DNA from: an uncultured Micromonospora sp.
GTDB lineage: Bacteria > Actinomycetota > Actinomycetes > Mycobacteriales > Micromonosporaceae
NCBI GenBank assembly: GCA_937951935.1
Contig: CALGAM010000133.1
Span: 11,504 to 75,503, forward strand
Reading direction: 5' to 3'
DNA: 64,000 nucleotides
A program made the translations under genes and the position numbers. Below the pieces are notes generated by a model. The model searched no databases. It was not told the origin of the DNA and saw only the letters and a list, made by a program, of their open reading frames with translations. Below are positions 18,766-26,678 of the stretch, in pieces. Numbering within the stretch: position 1 is the stretch's first letter; each line of letters begins with the position of its first letter.

Positions 18766-21700
18766 CACTGGAGACCGTTGAACGGGTCGGAGTTGTCGTC
18801 GGCGACGTTCCGCGGCTTCAACTGCGCGGTGTAGACCGCCCCGGGATGCTCGTCCATCGCCCGCAGGCTGTCGGCCTTCAGGTACGCCGGCCGGTTGCGG
18901 TGCAGCCGGAACACGCCCTGGTCGTCCAGGCTCGCGTACCAGCCCTTGTCGCCCACCCCAGGGTTGGCCGGCGGTGGGGCCACCCGGTGGGCCGGCGCGC
19001 CCGGTTCGTCGCCGACGAGTTCGAACCGCCAGCCGTGGTCGGACGCCGGGGGCAGCGGCTCGCTGCTGATCAGGCCGTTTCGTTCGACTCCGGCGTGGTC
19101 ATCCCAGAACCGGTGGGTCCAGGCCGGTGACTCGGGCAGGTTCGGGAAGACCTCCCGGGTCGGCGTCAACTCGGCGTTGCCGACGGCCACCCGCAGCCGG
19201 CGGGCCAGGGCGAACGCGTCGGCGGCGGACATCGGAACGGCCACGTCCTGCGACGCGGGCGGGGTGCCCTCGGTCGCCGGCACGACGTGCAACGACAGTC
19301 GGCGGCGACGGACAGGGTGTCCGGCCACAACAAGCGGGGTGCCCTCGGTCGCCGGCACGACGTGCAGCGGCCGCTTGTCCTCCGGCTGGGTCCGCCACAC
19401 GTGCAGCACCAGCTCAAGCTGCGGGTTGATCTCCACTCGGGCCTGCTTGTCGTGCAACCACCGGTCGTCCTGCGAGTCGCCGCTGTGGGGAAGCGCCGGC
19501 TCGTACCCCTCCTGCTCGGCGACGTTCCCGACGTCGAAGTAACCCCACAGGAGGTCCTGGTCCCGGTCGCCCTCGACGATGACGCGGTGGATGTTGATCG
19601 GGCGTCGCAGCTGGTCCAGATCGCGCTCCAGGAAGCGCCGTTCGCCGTCCGCGAGGAACTCGGTGTTCGCCCGGAACAGATCCTCCCCGCCGGACATGAC
19701 GGAGAACCTGAAGCTCGCCGCGAGCGTCTGGAAGACGTTGTCCACGTCCACCCGGATGTCGAGGCCCCCGGTCTGGACGACCCGCTCGGCGTTGCCCGGG
19801 CCGCCGAGGGTGCGCATGCGCTCGGCCCATACCGCCCCGATCGAGGTGGCGGACTTGGCATGGTCGGCGTCCAGCAGCAGCGCGGTCGGATCCCACAGCA
19901 GGTTGGGGTGTTCGCGGGCCGCGGTGGCGAACGCCTCGTCGAAGACCTCGCGCACCAGCGGCAGCGCGCTGCCCCGTCCGGTGAGGATCAGCCGGTCGAG
20001 GCGCTCGCGGTGGTCGCCGAACCGGGTGACGACCAAGTCCACCGCGATCTTGGCCAGCTGCTCCACAACGGACCGCGCCAGCACGTGGAACCTCTCGGCC
20101 GTCAGCGACACGGGGACACCGCCGCTGCCGATCACCTCGTCGACCTCGTCGGCGGCGAGCGTGAAGTCCTTGCCCTGCCCGAGATGGTCGATCTTCGCGC
20201 GCTCGGCGATGCGCCACAGCCGCTGGAAGGCCCGGCGGCGGGCCGGGTCCTCGCGCCAGCGGGTCGGCACGAGCTGCTCGACGGCGTTGCGGTGCGGCGG
20301 CACCTTCTGGCCGCCGCGGCTCCGCCGGTCCGTGGAGTTGAGGTAGGCCAGCTCCGCCTTGGTCAGGGCGTCCTTCACAGGCTTGCCGTCGCGCCACCAG
20401 TCGCCGGTCTTGTCCATGCGGGTGACCGCGTCGTTCACCGTCGCGCCAGCGCGCCCCTCCGCGTACTCGGTCAGGAGCGCGTCGGCGATGGCGGCCTTCA
20501 GCCAGTGGAAGACGCAGAGCGTGATGTAGTCGCCGCCCCGGTTCTCGCGGCCGGTGCTGCCACGCAGCGAGGGCGACACGTGGTAACACTTGCCGTGGCC
20601 GGCCGGGGCGGGCCCGACGTTGACCGGCGAGACGTCCAGCAGGTGCATGCCGAACAGCGCGATGTCGGTCGTGCCACCGCCGATGTCGACGACGAGCAGG
20701 TTCTCGGTGAACGCGGCCGGGTTGTTCGTCGCGCGCATCCGAGCGCGCAGCGCTTCGATCCCGACGTACGGGTCGGCCCCGATGTCACGCATCAGGTAGT
20801 AGAAGCCCGCCGCGATCGCCTCGTCGTAGCGGTTGTTGACCTCCAGCACCCCGGTGTGGCGACGTACCCCCTCGACCAGCGCGGTACGGGCCGCGCCGTG
20901 CAGCACCGTCGGGTACGTCACGATGACCCGACCGATCGGGCCGTGGTCCAGGTCGGGATCCTTCGCGATGGCGGCAGCGCTGCGGTCGACGAGGTCGGCG
21001 ATCGCGCGCACGACGACGTCGTCGGTCTTCTCCAGCAGGTCCTGGTGCCCCGGTGGCCGCCCGAAGTGGCGCTTGAGGCCATGGATGACGAGGTCCTCGC
21101 TGTCGTCCCTGGGCGGACCGACACGGACCTTGCCCGACTCGTCGATGCTGACCACGCTGGACAGCACCGTCTCGCCCTGGTCGCCCAGCGGCAGCTCGTG
21201 CAGATTCCACCGGTCGGGTGCGGGCGCGGCGAACGCCTCCGCGTACGCGGCGTACAGCCGGCCGGTGAGCCAGTCGCGCAGGCGTTCGCCGGTGAACGGC
21301 GCCTGCGACTCCAGCTGCCGGACCGTCTCGTGCAGCAGCGGCGCCCGGTCGTCGGTCTCCTGACGCAGCGCCGCGGCGAGATCGGGGCGGGTGGCGTCGT
21401 CGCCGAGCACCTTCCTGGCCGCGGTGGTGGCCAGTCGCTCCCACGTGTCGTCGGCGAAGCCGCCCGGGCCGACCTCGTCGAGCAGCTCGGCGATCCGCCG
21501 ACGGAGCACCGTGGTCTGGCTGCGGGGCAGCGGCGGCGTTGCCCGGCTGGTCTCGTCCCACAGGGTTGCGGTGCAGGCGGTCGTGCCGAAGTCGACGGCG
21601 AGGATTCCGTGGTGCCGCTCCGGCGTGTGGGTCCGTGGCGGGTCGGTCTTCGCCGCCTCCTCCGGCACCTCCGTGGTGTCATCTGGCGTGGACGCGACGG

Positions 21701-22106
21701 CGGGTGCCCCCCACACCAGCCGGAGCCGCTCGGTCACCGTCACCCGGTACGGCACCCAGGCGCCGGAAATGTCCTGTTGCTGCACCTCGGCGGTCACCCG
21801 CAGCGTGACCTCCTGCTGACCCACCGGCCCGGGCAGCAGGTCGCTGGTGGCGGGCACCATCCGCGATCCCGGCACCGCACCGGGCTCGGCCCGCCATGCC
21901 CGTTCCAGCAGCGGCAGCAGGGCACCGTCCAGGGGCGGCTCGGCTGTCTCGACGGCGACGGTCAGCCAGTGCAGCCACACCGTCGCGCCGGCCGCGTCCA
22001 GCCGCACGTCCGGCAGGCGGACGCCGTGCGGGCCGGCGTCGATCCGGTAGCGCTGCTGGTCGTCGAGGCCGGCGACCAGCGAGATCGACAGGGCAGCGGG
22101 CGCCAT
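18765..22106 (-). CDS. Large Hsp70-like ATPase (SrfB-like context)
   Basis: 1113 residues, much larger than DnaK (about 620). Residues 1 to about 160 form an extra N-terminal domain. The actin-like ATPase follows: phosphate-1 loop GILAVDFGTTACTATLWD (about 167), phosphate-2 LLVVDIGGGTTDIALFG (about 472) and the adenosine motif LILTGRGSALPLVREVF (about 707). A long C-terminal part has no DnaK substrate-binding signature and contains a repeated LHVVPATEGTP. The pairing with a dynamin-like gene recalls SrfB/SrfC of proteobacteria; homology to SrfB is an inference. Start ATG 22104-22106 overlaps the dynamin stop (TGATG). Confidence 0.8.
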   Translation of the reverse strand: MAPAALSISLVAGLDDQQRYRIDAGPHGVRLPDVRLDAAGATVWLHWLTVAVETAEPPLDGALLPLLERAWRAEPGAVPGSRMVPATSDLLPGPVGQQEVTLRVTAEVQQQDISGAWVPYRVTVTERLRLVWGAPAVASTPDDTTEVPEEAAKTDPPRTHTPERHHGILAVDFGTTACTATLWDETSRATPPLPRSQTTVLRRRIAELLDEVGPGGFADDTWERLATTAARKVLGDDATRPDLAAALRQETDDRAPLLHETVRQLESQAPFTGERLRDWLTGRLYAAYAEAFAAPAPDRWNLHELPLGDQGETVLSSVVSIDESGKVRVGPPRDDSEDLVIHGLKRHFGRPPGHQDLLEKTDDVVVRAIADLVDRSAAAIAKDPDLDHGPIGRVIVTYPTVLHGAARTALVEGVRRHTGVLEVNNRYDEAIAAGFYYLMRDIGADPYVGIEALRARMRATNNPAAFTENLLVVDIGGGTTDIALFGMHLLDVSPVNVGPAPAGHGKCYHVSPSLRGSTGRENRGGDYITLCVFHWLKAAIADALLTEYAEGRAGATVNDAVTRMDKTGDWWRDGKPVKDALTKAELAYLNSTDRRSRGGQKVPPHRNAVEQLVPTRWREDPARRRAFQRLWRIAERAKIDHLGQGKDFTLAADEVDEVIGSGGVPVSLTAERFHVLARSVVEQLAKIAVDLVVTRFGDHRERLDRLILTGRGSALPLVREVFDEAFATAAREHPNLLWDPTALLLDADHAKSATSIGAVWAERMRTLGGPGNAERVVQTGGLDIRVDVDNVFQTLAASFRFSVMSGGEDLFRANTEFLADGERRFLERDLDQLRRPINIHRVIVEGDRDQDLLWGYFDVGNVAEQEGYEPALPHSGDSQDDRWLHDKQARVEINPQLELVLHVWRTQPEDKRPLHVVPATEGTPLVVAGHPVRRRRLSLHVVPATEGTPPASQDVAVPMSAADAFALARRLRVAVGNAELTPTREVFPNLPESPAWTHRFWDDHAGVERNGLISSEPLPPASDHGWRFELVGDEPGAPAHRVAPPPANPGVGDKGWYASLDDQGVFRLHRNRPAYLKADSLRAMDEHPGAVYTAQLKPRNVADDNSDPFNGLQ
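19260..19366. repeat. 32-bp perfect direct repeat inside the Hsp70-like gene
   Basis: The 32 bases at 19260-19291 recur unchanged at 19335-19366, 75 bases (25 codons) apart, so both copies encode the same LHVVPATEGTP stretch in frame. The DNA between is not duplicated. A recent internal duplication or gene conversion is likely, since synonymous drift is absent. Confidence 0.85.
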
Positions 22107-24475
22107 CAGATTCTGTCCCTCTCCGGCTCATCGAGCTCGCTGAGCAGACTGAACGGCTTGGTGGACTCGCCGGGGAGGGCGTCGCGCAGCTGGGGCGGGT
22201 AGGCGGCGTGCACGAACTGCTCCCACGAATCGGGGTGGAACCATGCCTCCTGCAGCTGCTCCAGCGCCTCGCGCAACACGGCTGTGCGCTCCCGCAGACG
22301 ACTCGCCCACGCCTCAAGGCCGGCGCGGACCACGGCGTTGGACAACGTGTACTGGAGCCGCGCGATGTTGACCTGGTGGCGGTCGGTGCCCGGGCCCGGC
22401 TCCGGGTGCCAGGCGAGGCGGTACTCGGGCCGGAGCGGGAACGGGTCACGAGCCTGGCCGGTGCTGTCCGGCTGGTCGGCGCTGTCCAGGCGGGCCTTGA
22501 GCCAGCCCACCGTCACGGCCTTGGCCAACTGCTCGCGATGCTCGTCGAATGTGGGCACCAACCGGTCCCGCACCGGGTCGATCGCGGCGCGGAACGCGTC
22601 GGTGAGTCCAGCGAGCTCGCGTTTGCGCCTGGCCAGCCAGGTGAGCACCAGCAGATCGGCCACCTCCCGGCCGTCCTGGCAGGCCGCCGCGCGCGCCTGC
22701 GCGAAATCCTCACGCAGCTCGTCGCCGAGCACGGGCAGGCCGCGCGGGTTGGATCGGACCTGCTGTTGATCGACCGCTTCCCACACCCGCGGCCACAGCC
22801 GCCAGTTGCTCACCCGACGCAGCGCCCGGCGGGTCACCTCCTCCGGCCCGGTCAGCCCGTTCTCCAGGCGGTAGTCGCGCCGGAAAACGTCCAGGTCGCA
22901 GCGCTTCAGCGTGTCGAGCAGCTGGTTCCGGGCCGCCCAGCACACCTCCGCACGCAGCGTGTCGCGGTGCTGCTCCGCGTCGTCGCGCCGGCGCTCGTAC
23001 CACGACCGCAGGGCGGCCTCGGCCGGCTCCAGCGCCGCGTCGAGCTCGACCTGGAGGTCGCGCAGCCGCTTCTCCTTGCGGGTCAGGCCGACGCGCACGG
23101 CGTGTCCGGTCAGCAGCTCGCGCAGTCGGCGGATGCCGCCGTCGATGCCGAAATCGGAGAGCGGGCCGGCGATCCCTCGGCGCTCGGCTCGGTCGCCGAG
23201 GGCGCCCCACGCCCGGGCCCGTCGGATCTTGGTCTGGCGCCAGTGATCCAGTGACTCTCCGGCCGGTGGCGGCACCGGCGGTGGAGCGTCCGCCGGGCCC
23301 AGCGCCCACGCGGTGACGGCCGACGCGAACACCACGTCGTTGCCGGCCAGTTCGTCGCCGCCGGTCGCGGTCGCCCACGCGGCGGCCAGGCCGCCCAGCG
23401 CGGGCGCGTGGCGGATGTCGTCGTCGGTGACGACGCCCACCCGGGACTCCAGCTCGGGCGCGGCCGCCGGGTACTGGTCGAACTTGTTCACCACGACGAT
23501 CGCGCGCTTCTGACCGCTGGCGGCGGCGAACTCACGCTGCAGCTCGGTGACGACGGCCGCGTCGGGGTGCAGCGGTTCCATGACCACGACGAACGCGTCC
23601 AGCTCCGACATGACGCGGCGCAGCAGCAGCTCGTCGCGGATCTGTGCCTGGTCCGCGCCCCGCCCAGGGGTGTCGCAGAGCACCACGTGCTCGCCCGCGC
23701 GCTTCTCCAGCGGCCAGTACCGCTGCGGCACCGTGACCGTGATCTCCACCCGCTCGACCAGCCGGCGGCTCGTTTCGAGGGTCGCCGGGTCCTGCAGGCG
23801 CGCCGCCGGGATCGGCCCCGGCACGGGCCAGTGCGGGACGGGCGGACGGAAGCCGGCGCCCCGGCCGATCATCAACAGGTGTCGCCGCGCCACGGGCCAC
23901 GGCACCGTGGCCGGCGGGCTGCCGACGAGGTGGGGAAGGCCACAGACCGCGTCCCGCAGGTCGATCAGCTCCCACACCCGCGGCCGCAGCTCCGGACGGG
24001 GCCAGAGCACCTTCTCGCACCACGCGCTGAGCTGCGACCACGACAGGCCCTCCGGGCCGGGCAGGTGGAACGGCGCCGCCTCCGCCCGCAACACCTTGAC
24101 CAGCTCGTCCCGGTAGAGGTCGACCGTGGCCCGGTCGAGGTAGTGCACGGTCGCGTCGGGTGCGGGCGTGGTCGCCGGCACCTGCGCCACCACCGGGCGC
24201 ACCTCGATGATCGCCCCGGTGGCCGCCTGGTCGGCGACGGGCAGCAGGCCGGCGTCGCCGAGGAGGAAGCCCACCAGCACGGACTTCCCGGTCTTGAAGC
24301 CACCGCCGAAACCGACCCGCACCGGCGCCTCGGCCGCTGCCTCGACCGCGGCCACGGCGTCCCTTACCCGAGCGACAAGGGCGGGGTCGATTTCGTCGCG
24401 CCCGGGGTGCTCCAGCACTCTGGCCGCATATTGGGTGGCGCGCTGGCGAATGCCGGGAATGCCTTCCGTGGACAT
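22106..24475 (-). CDS. Dynamin-like GTPase (SrfC-like context)
   Basis: About 789 residues, first gene of the operon. The P-loop is GFGGGFKTGKSVLVG (about 58), G3 is LCDTPGRGADQ (about 268) and G4 is VVNKFDQ (about 328). The long insertion between G1 and G3 and the large helical C-terminal half with charged segments (ERRRDDAEQHRDTLRAE and similar) resemble dynamin-like or SrfC-type GTPases, which remodel membranes or sense stress. No transmembrane segment is evident. I use the second Met (24475) because GGAGGGG precedes it, though closely; the Met at 24493 is an alternative. Its stop shares a base with the Hsp70-like start. Confidence 0.8.
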   Translation of the reverse strand: MSTEGIPGIRQRATQYAARVLEHPGRDEIDPALVARVRDAVAAVEAAAEAPVRVGFGGGFKTGKSVLVGFLLGDAGLLPVADQAATGAIIEVRPVVAQVPATTPAPDATVHYLDRATVDLYRDELVKVLRAEAAPFHLPGPEGLSWSQLSAWCEKVLWPRPELRPRVWELIDLRDAVCGLPHLVGSPPATVPWPVARRHLLMIGRGAGFRPPVPHWPVPGPIPAARLQDPATLETSRRLVERVEITVTVPQRYWPLEKRAGEHVVLCDTPGRGADQAQIRDELLLRRVMSELDAFVVVMEPLHPDAAVVTELQREFAAASGQKRAIVVVNKFDQYPAAAPELESRVGVVTDDDIRHAPALGGLAAAWATATGGDELAGNDVVFASAVTAWALGPADAPPPVPPPAGESLDHWRQTKIRRARAWGALGDRAERRGIAGPLSDFGIDGGIRRLRELLTGHAVRVGLTRKEKRLRDLQVELDAALEPAEAALRSWYERRRDDAEQHRDTLRAEVCWAARNQLLDTLKRCDLDVFRRDYRLENGLTGPEEVTRRALRRVSNWRLWPRVWEAVDQQQVRSNPRGLPVLGDELREDFAQARAAACQDGREVADLLVLTWLARRKRELAGLTDAFRAAIDPVRDRLVPTFDEHREQLAKAVTVGWLKARLDSADQPDSTGQARDPFPLRPEYRLAWHPEPGPGTDRHQVNIARLQYTLSNAVVRAGLEAWASRLRERTAVLREALEQLQEAWFHPDSWEQFVHAAYPPQLRDALPGESTKPFSLLSELDEPERDRI

Positions 24476-24880
24476 GCCCCTCCGCCGATCCACTCAGACG
24501 GTCCGGATGCGCCGATCGTATTGGACGGCGCGCCTTCCGGGAATAGGTCAGTGGCTGCAGAAATCAGACTGACGCATACGTCCGACCCATCCGTTTACTC
24601 AGGGATGCGGCGCGCCGCCGCTCGGGCCGGCACGGCCGTCCCGTGCCGCACCGTCCACAGAAGAGACCCCGCGCCGCACCGTCCACAGGGGAGTGAATCC
24701 GGCCGCACGTCAGGAGGCCGGTCAACCGGTGGATCGCGTCGTGGACCGCGTAGCCCTACGGTCCGGCCCGGGACGTTCGCACCGTCCCGGGGCCGGAGCA
24801 GGTGCCGCCACCGCATCAAAGCGAGGACCGGTGGTTTCGAGTGGTTGTTGCAACGAGGTAGGTGTCGAGGGCCTGGGCTG
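24476..24880. other. Upstream region of the minus-strand operon
   Basis: About 400 bases without a gene. The first 130 bases upstream of the dynamin gene are less GC-rich (around 24500-24600) and are the likely promoter. The two copies of a 16-bp direct repeat at 24645-24688 lie just beyond. Confidence 0.4.
24645..24688. repeat. Two 16-bp direct repeats
   Basis: GCCGCACCGTCCACAG occurs at 24645-24660 and again at 24673-24688, 28 bases apart centre to centre, about 170 bases upstream of the six-gene operon. The spacing is close to but not an exact multiple of the helical turn. Candidate regulator-binding repeats or leftover mobile-element ends. Confidence 0.7.
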
Positions 24881-25160
24881 GTTTTGTTTGGTTGAGGATC
24901 TGGCGGGGTGGCCGTCGAGTTCGCGGGCGATGGTGTTGAGGTTGGTTTGGGGGTAGGTGCGGAAGTTGAAGGTGCTGCGGGGGAAATGTTCGCTCAGGAG
25001 ATTATTGGTGTCTTCGTTGCTGCCGCGTTGCCGCAGGCGTGGGGTCGCAGAAGTAGACGCCGCGGTCGGCGGTGAGGGTGAAGGTGACGTGGTTGGTCGG
25101 TTTGCTGCCCTGGTCTCCGGTGTGGTCCTGCGTGGTTCGGTCGGTGGCCACGTCGTGAAA
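24880..25160 (-). pseudogene. IS30-family transposase C-terminal relic
   Basis: On the minus strand one frame gives KPTNHVTFTLTADRGVYFCDP (read from about 25115 to 25045), and after a frame change another gives RGSNEDTNNLLSEHFPRSTF and then NLNTIARELDGHPARS (about 25030-24905). These match the conserved [27 protein letters not shown] and LN..AxELNxRPRK end of IS30-family transposases. The expected SPWQ is lost at the frameshift and the N-terminal two thirds are absent. Base composition is lower in GC than the surroundings, as expected for imported DNA. Confidence 0.65.
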
Positions 25161-25204
25161 TTGATATTGAGAGCACGGCAAGGATCACGGTCCAGGGCCG
25201 GTGC

Positions 25205-25310
25205 CAACCCCAGAGACGGCACGCATCTACCGGCACCGCCACCTGCTGTGCGACCTGTGCTCGCGCCGCATGTTCGGCAAGACCAAGCGGCGACACCACA
25301 GGAACGAACC
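25205..25310 (+). pseudogene. Recombinase-type zinc-ribbon relic
   Basis: A short plus-strand frame reads ARIYRHRHLLCDLCSRRMFGKTK, resembling the RG-LLRCGxCGRRMxG zinc ribbon found after the catalytic domain in large serine recombinases. Only the first CxxC is visible and the reading becomes nonsense afterwards. It abuts the IS30 relic and lies about 240 bases from the tRNA-Arg gene. Confidence 0.4.
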
Positions 25311-25543
25311 CCTGGTACGACACGCACCCAGACGCCTTGACCGTGCGGGGACGCGATCCCTCACCTCGGAACCGGAGGCGCTAACCAGGACAGATAGGCA
25401 TCGATCCAATGATCGGCAGGGAGGTCGTCGCCCAACTGCCACGGGCAGTCACCGCTTCTCGGCGGTGGCAGTCGGATGAGATCCGACAACGGGCCGGACG
25501 AGTACACCGGTGCTCACCCGGCTGTCCGGTCTGGTGTCTGACG

Positions 25544-25615
25544 TGCCCCCGGCAGGATTCGAACCTGCGCACCCGCCTCCGGAGGGCGGTGCTCTATCCC
25601 CTGAGCTACGGGGGC
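25544..25615 (-). tRNA. tRNA-Arg(CCG)
   Basis: Read on the minus strand, the acceptor GCCCCCG pairs with CGGGGGC followed by discriminator A. The D arm is GCTC-AGGGGATA-GAGC, the anticodon arm CCGCC-CTCCGGA-GGCGG with anticodon CCG, and the T arm GCAGG-TTCGAAT-CCTGC. The total of 72 bases without an encoded CCA is normal for actinobacteria. It decodes CGG, a frequent Arg codon in this genome. Mobile-element relics next to it suggest past use as an insertion target. Confidence 0.97.
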
Positions 25616-25806
25616 TTGGTGACCCAGGAAGAGTAGCAAACAAGACCGCCCGGCGCCGAATCGGTATCCGTCGTGCCGGTCCGCGGTCGTGCGCGTGCCG
25701 TCTCCACGGGCCCGGGCCTCGAAGACGACCCGGTCGGTGGTGGCCCGATCGCCGGATGCCCGGGCCGGTGCGGTCGGGCCACTCCGCACCGGCCCGGGCG
25801 CATCGG

Positions 25807-26490
25807 CTACCGGCCGCAGCTGGGCAGCGCGTGTAGCACGATGTGTGCGGGCAGCCGTCGGGGCCACTCGGCGCGGGTCCAGGAACCGTCGACGACGACG
25901 TGGATGCCCCGGCCGTCGGCGCCGCTGAGCCGCAGCAGGAAGTCCCGGGTCAGTGGCGGGTCGACGTTCGGGTTGGCGATGAGGAAGCGCACCTGGCCGC
26001 GGGCCGAGACCGCGGAGAGGACGTCGGCGGCCGGCACCACGCCGTGCAGCCGGGTCCGCCCGATCCACCAGACGTCGGCCCGGTGCTCCAGTGCGGTGCG
26101 GAGGATCACCGGGTACTCCCGATCCACCCACGCCGCCACCGCGTCGACGCAGAGCGCGCAGGCCCGGTCGGTCGGCTGGCGCGGTCCGAGGCCCCAGGCA
26201 CGCAGGTAGCCGCCCATGTCCGCGGCGTCGACGGGGAGGCCGTACCGGCGCTGGGCGAGTGCGGTGACGCTGCGCCGCGTCCAGAGTTCCTCGTCGAGCC
26301 CGAGCTCGTCGGGATAACTGCCGCGGAGCGCCTCGATCAGGTCCAGTTCCTGGTCGCGGCTGAGTGCCCCGCCGACCTCGCCCGCCCGCTGGCCGCGGCG
26401 TACGGCCGCCACCGCGCCGTCGCCGCCAATGGTGTGTCGACGGCACCAACTGGTGACCGACCGACGTCCGTCCCGGAGAGCAACCGTCAT
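25807..26490 (-). CDS. IS630-like transposase-derived protein, probably catalytically dead
   Basis: 227 residues, intact. Residues 1-110 are a double helix-turn-helix/winged-helix region (RRSVTSWCRRHTIGGDGAV..., then LWTRRSVTALAQRRYGLPVDAADMGGYLRAWGL) like the N-terminus of IS630/Tc1-mariner transposases. The rest follows the DDE core, but the usual first acid motif (as in xFxDE) reads VWWIGRTRL, with no acid, while VVVDGSWTRAEW corresponds to the second (LDNAxxH). The third acid is not evident. It may have been recruited as a DNA-binding protein. ATG at 26490. Confidence 0.65.
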   Translation of the reverse strand: MTVALRDGRRSVTSWCRRHTIGGDGAVAAVRRGQRAGEVGGALSRDQELDLIEALRGSYPDELGLDEELWTRRSVTALAQRRYGLPVDAADMGGYLRAWGLGPRQPTDRACALCVDAVAAWVDREYPVILRTALEHRADVWWIGRTRLHGVVPAADVLSAVSARGQVRFLIANPNVDPPLTRDFLLRLSGADGRGIHVVVDGSWTRAEWPRRLPAHIVLHALPSCGR

Positions 26491-26518
26491 GCCCTGGACA
26501 ACGAGTACAGATCTGAAC

Positions 26519-26559
26519 TAGTCACGTTATGTCGGTAGAAAGATGACTAAAACCGACAT
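26519..26559. promoter_or_regulatory. Interleaved inverted repeats upstream of the IS630-like gene
   Basis: TAGTCA (26519-26524) pairs with TGACTA (26544-26549), and ATGTCGGT (26529-26536) pairs with ACCGACAT (26552-26559). The region is markedly AT-richer than its surroundings and ends 29 bases upstream of the 26490 start. It probably contains that gene's promoter and an operator, perhaps for autoregulation by the encoded DNA-binding protein. Confidence 0.5.
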
Positions 26560-26625
26560 GACGGAACAAGGGGTACGGAGCCTGCTGGCGTGGGACCGCC
26601 GACGCCGGCGGGGCGGACGAAACAA

Positions 26626-26661
26626 ACGGCGGCCCCTCCGTCTGTCGGAGGTGGCCGCCGT
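26626..26661 (-). terminator. Intrinsic terminator after the DUF305 gene
   Basis: ACGGCGGCCCCTCCG (26626-26640) pairs with CGGAGG-t-GGCCGCCGT (26646-26661) across a TCTGT loop. On the minus strand the stem is followed by TTTGTTT, giving a U-rich tail. It lies 18 bases after the DUF305 stop. Confidence 0.85.
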
Positions 26662-26678
26662 GGGTGTGTGTCGGTTCG

